In this document: in pieces, positions 6,141 through 7,334 of the stretch | How the letters are laid out: each line of letters begins with the position of its first letter | Numbering within the stretch: the first letter of the stretch is position 1 | Assembly: GCA_028703995.1 (NCBI GenBank) | Contig: JAQVLU010000019.1 | Coordinates: 1 to 7,334 of the forward strand | DNA length: 7,334 nucleotides | Direction: 5' to 3' | Source: Minisyncoccota bacterium | Lineage (GTDB): Bacteria > Patescibacteriota > Minisyncoccia > Minisyncoccales > Minisyncoccaceae | Notes under the pieces: model-generated | The model's database searches: none | Seen by the model: only the letters and a program-made list of their open reading frames with translations | Told to the model about the DNA's origin: nothing | Program-made: the position numbers and the translations under genes

Positions 6141-6566
6141 TTAGTCTATAATTTCAATTCCTAGTGATCTTGCTGTTCCTGAAAGAATCTTTAAAGCTCC
6201 TTCTATGTCGTTAGCATTCAAATCTTTCATCTTTCTTTCTGCTACTTCAGTCAATTGAGCTTTTGTTATTTTAGCTACTTTTTTCTTATTTGGCTCTGAA
6301 GAACCTTTTTCTAGCCCTAAAACTTTTTTAATCAATTGAGCTGCTGGTGGTTCTTTTAAGATATAGTCATAACTTCTGTCGTCATAAACAATAATTTCTA
6401 CTGGTATCTTAAAACCAATGTTTTCTTTTGTGTCTGCATTAAATTTTTGACAAAACTCAGCCATATTCATTCCTGTTGGAGCAAGTGCTGGTCCTACTGG
6501 AGGTGCTGGATTTGCTTTTCCTGCTGCGATGTGTAATTTTACTATTTTTTTAATTGTTTTTGCCAT
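6141..6566 (-). CDS. rplK: 50S ribosomal protein uL11
   Basis: Forms the GTPase-associated centre with 23S rRNA and helps couple elongation factors to the ribosome. It is 141 residues, the normal bacterial length. The N-terminal domain has the proline-rich AGKANPAPPVGPAL (15-28), and the C-terminal rRNA-binding domain has KGSSEPNKKKV, KMKDLNANDIEGALKILSGTARSLGI. Just after the proline-rich turn it reads LAPTGMNMAEFC where most bacteria have LGQxGVNIMEFC, a small change in the linker and thiopeptide-binding region. It begins 1 nt after nusG and ends immediately before dcd. In most bacteria rplA (L1) follows here; it does not in this window. No Shine-Dalgarno motif is visible, so translation is presumably coupled to nusG. 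Confidence 0.97.
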   Translation of the reverse strand: MAKTIKKIVKLHIAAGKANPAPPVGPALAPTGMNMAEFCQKFNADTKENIGFKIPVEIIVYDDRSYDYILKEPPAAQLIKKVLGLEKGSSEPNKKKVAKITKAQLTEVAERKMKDLNANDIEGALKILSGTARSLGIEIID

Positions 6567-6567
6567 A

Positions 6568-7113
6568 TTATAATTTACTTATTTGAAGAGAATCTAATTC
6601 TAGCGGTGTATCTCTTCCAAACATATTAATTAATACTTTCACCTTTCCTTTTTCTTTATCAATTCCTGAAACCTTACCATCAAAATCCTTGAAAGGACCA
6701 TCGATAATTTTAACAGAATCTCCTTCTTTAAAATCAATATTAAACTCTGGCTCATCGGCGTTCATTCTTTTTTTAAGTGCCTCAATCTCTCCTTCTGAAA
6801 CTGGAAGAGGAACTGTTCCTGAACCAACAAAACCAGTAACGTTTGGTGTGTTTCTAACAACGTACCAAGAGTCATCAGTTACAACCATTTCAACAAGTAC
6901 ATATCCTGGGTAAATCTTTTCTTCTATTGTTTTCTTTTTACCATTTTTAATTTTAATCTTTTTTTCCTTAGGAACGATTATATTAAAAATCTTATCATCC
7001 ATTGAGAGTGATTCTATTCTCTGCTTCAATCCTTTTGCCACTGCATCTTCGTAACCAGAATAAGTATGGAGAACATACCATCTCCTTTCGTTTGTTGTCT
7101 GTTGTTTTGCCAT
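6568..7113 (-). CDS. nusG: Transcription termination/antitermination factor NusG
   Basis: Binds RNA polymerase during elongation, affects pausing and links transcription to translation or Rho. It is 181 residues, the standard length. The NGN domain covers about residues 10-115, with RWYVLHTYSGYEDAVAKGLK, YPGYVLVEMVVTDDSWYVVRNTPNVTGFVG and PLPVSEGEI. A linker follows, then the KOW domain (about 127-178) with FKEGDSVKIIDGPFKDFDGKV and MFGRDTPLELDSLQI. It lies 2 nt after secE and 1 nt before rplK, the near-universal bacterial secE-nusG-rplK order. No extra domain is inserted. The ATG has no Shine-Dalgarno sequence upstream and sits in an A/T-only context (TAAATAATT), pointing to coupled or SD-independent initiation. 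Confidence 0.98.
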   Translation of the reverse strand: MAKQQTTNERRWYVLHTYSGYEDAVAKGLKQRIESLSMDDKIFNIIVPKEKKIKIKNGKKKTIEEKIYPGYVLVEMVVTDDSWYVVRNTPNVTGFVGSGTVPLPVSEGEIEALKKRMNADEPEFNIDFKEGDSVKIIDGPFKDFDGKVSGIDKEKGKVKVLINMFGRDTPLELDSLQISKL

Positions 7114-7115
7114 AA

Positions 7116-7298
7116 TTATTTAATAATATAATTTTCTAATATATGGAAGAATACAAGATCAAGTAACCCTAGTATAGCTGCTACGATAAAAGAAAAAACA
7201 ATAACATTAGTTACATATTTGATAGTTTCTCCTTTTGTAGGCCAAGTTACTTTCTTGAGCTCAGCAAAAATATCTTGTATAAAATTTCCTTTATTCAT
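7116..7298 (-). CDS. secE: Preprotein translocase subunit SecE
   Basis: SecE clamps SecY in the Sec translocon of the cytoplasmic membrane and is essential for protein export. At 60 residues it is the short single-span form found in most bacteria. The amphipathic cytoplasmic helix carries the family signature FAELKKVTWPTKGET (about residues 11-25), followed by one transmembrane segment (about 28-52, YVTNVIVFSFIVAAILGLLD and onward) and a short C-terminus. Its place before nusG and rplK agrees with the usual bacterial arrangement. The ATG is only 6 nt from the -10 of the predicted promoter, so the transcript probably starts at or next to the start codon. There is no Shine-Dalgarno motif. Confidence 0.95.
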   Translation of the reverse strand: MNKGNFIQDIFAELKKVTWPTKGETIKYVTNVIVFSFIVAAILGLLDLVFFHILENYIIK

Positions 7299-7304
7299 AA
7301 AGTT

Positions 7305-7333
7305 ACAATAACAAAAAGGTTTAAAAATGTCAA
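7305..7333 (-). promoter_or_regulatory. Strong sigma-70-type promoter of the secE operon, leaderless
   Basis: Read on the minus strand, a perfect TTGACA (7328-7333) is followed by a 17-nt spacer ending in TGT and then TATTGT (7305-7310, 4 of 6, with the extended -10 TGn). Only six bases, AACTTT, separate the -10 from the secE ATG, so the predicted +1 falls on or beside the A of the start codon. Perfect -35, ideal spacing and position before the first gene of the operon make this the best promoter in the window. Its upstream flank lies outside the window. Confidence 0.72.
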
Positions 7334-7334
7334 T

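Noticed and set aside
4919..6913. Plus-strand open frames at 4919-5155 and 6689-6913
   Set aside because: They are antisense to tmk/thyX and nusG, both well-conserved genes, with no recognisable domain or start signal.

Overview
The window is a compact, AT-rich bacterial gene cluster with every supported gene on the minus strand, so it is described in transcription order, from high to low coordinates. Bacterial-type SecE, NusG, L11, GatB and L25/CTC place it in Bacteria. The small proteins, gaps of 0-5 nt or short overlaps, almost complete lack of Shine-Dalgarno motifs, and the absence of rplA after rplK suggest a reduced-genome lineage such as the Candidate Phyla Radiation (Patescibacteria). 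That placement is inference; there is no rRNA in the window. No coding region contains an internal TGA, which argues against a recoded TGA.

Layout. A promoter at the right edge (7305-7333) sits so close to secE that its mRNA should be leaderless. Then follow secE, nusG and rplK (protein export, transcription elongation, ribosome). Directly after rplK, where rplA is commonly found, comes a thymidylate block: dcd, tmk, thyX and glyA. It is followed by deoC and gatB. After a 43-nt gap holding a likely second promoter comes rplY (bL25/CTC). The start of an exported or membrane-anchored protein, opening inside the 3' end of rplY, runs off the left edge. No intergenic stretch exceeds about 45 nt, and I see no RNA genes, mobile elements or CRISPR arrays.

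How the genes fit together. Dcd resembles the bifunctional deaminases that convert dCTP to dUMP. ThyX methylates dUMP to dTMP with methylene-tetrahydrofolate, GlyA can regenerate that folate from serine, and Tmk phosphorylates dTMP to dTDP. One transcript could therefore encode nearly the whole dCTP-to-dTDP route without a separate dUTPase. DeoC handles deoxyribose 5-phosphate from nucleoside salvage or breakdown.

The most interesting points are a thymidylate kinase whose Walker A lysine is glycine, an archaeal-looking serine hydroxymethyltransferase, a ThyX with an altered RHR motif and a cysteine-containing C-terminal extension, the leaderless secE promoter, and the truncated signal-peptide gene that uses the same DNA as the acidic tail of L25.
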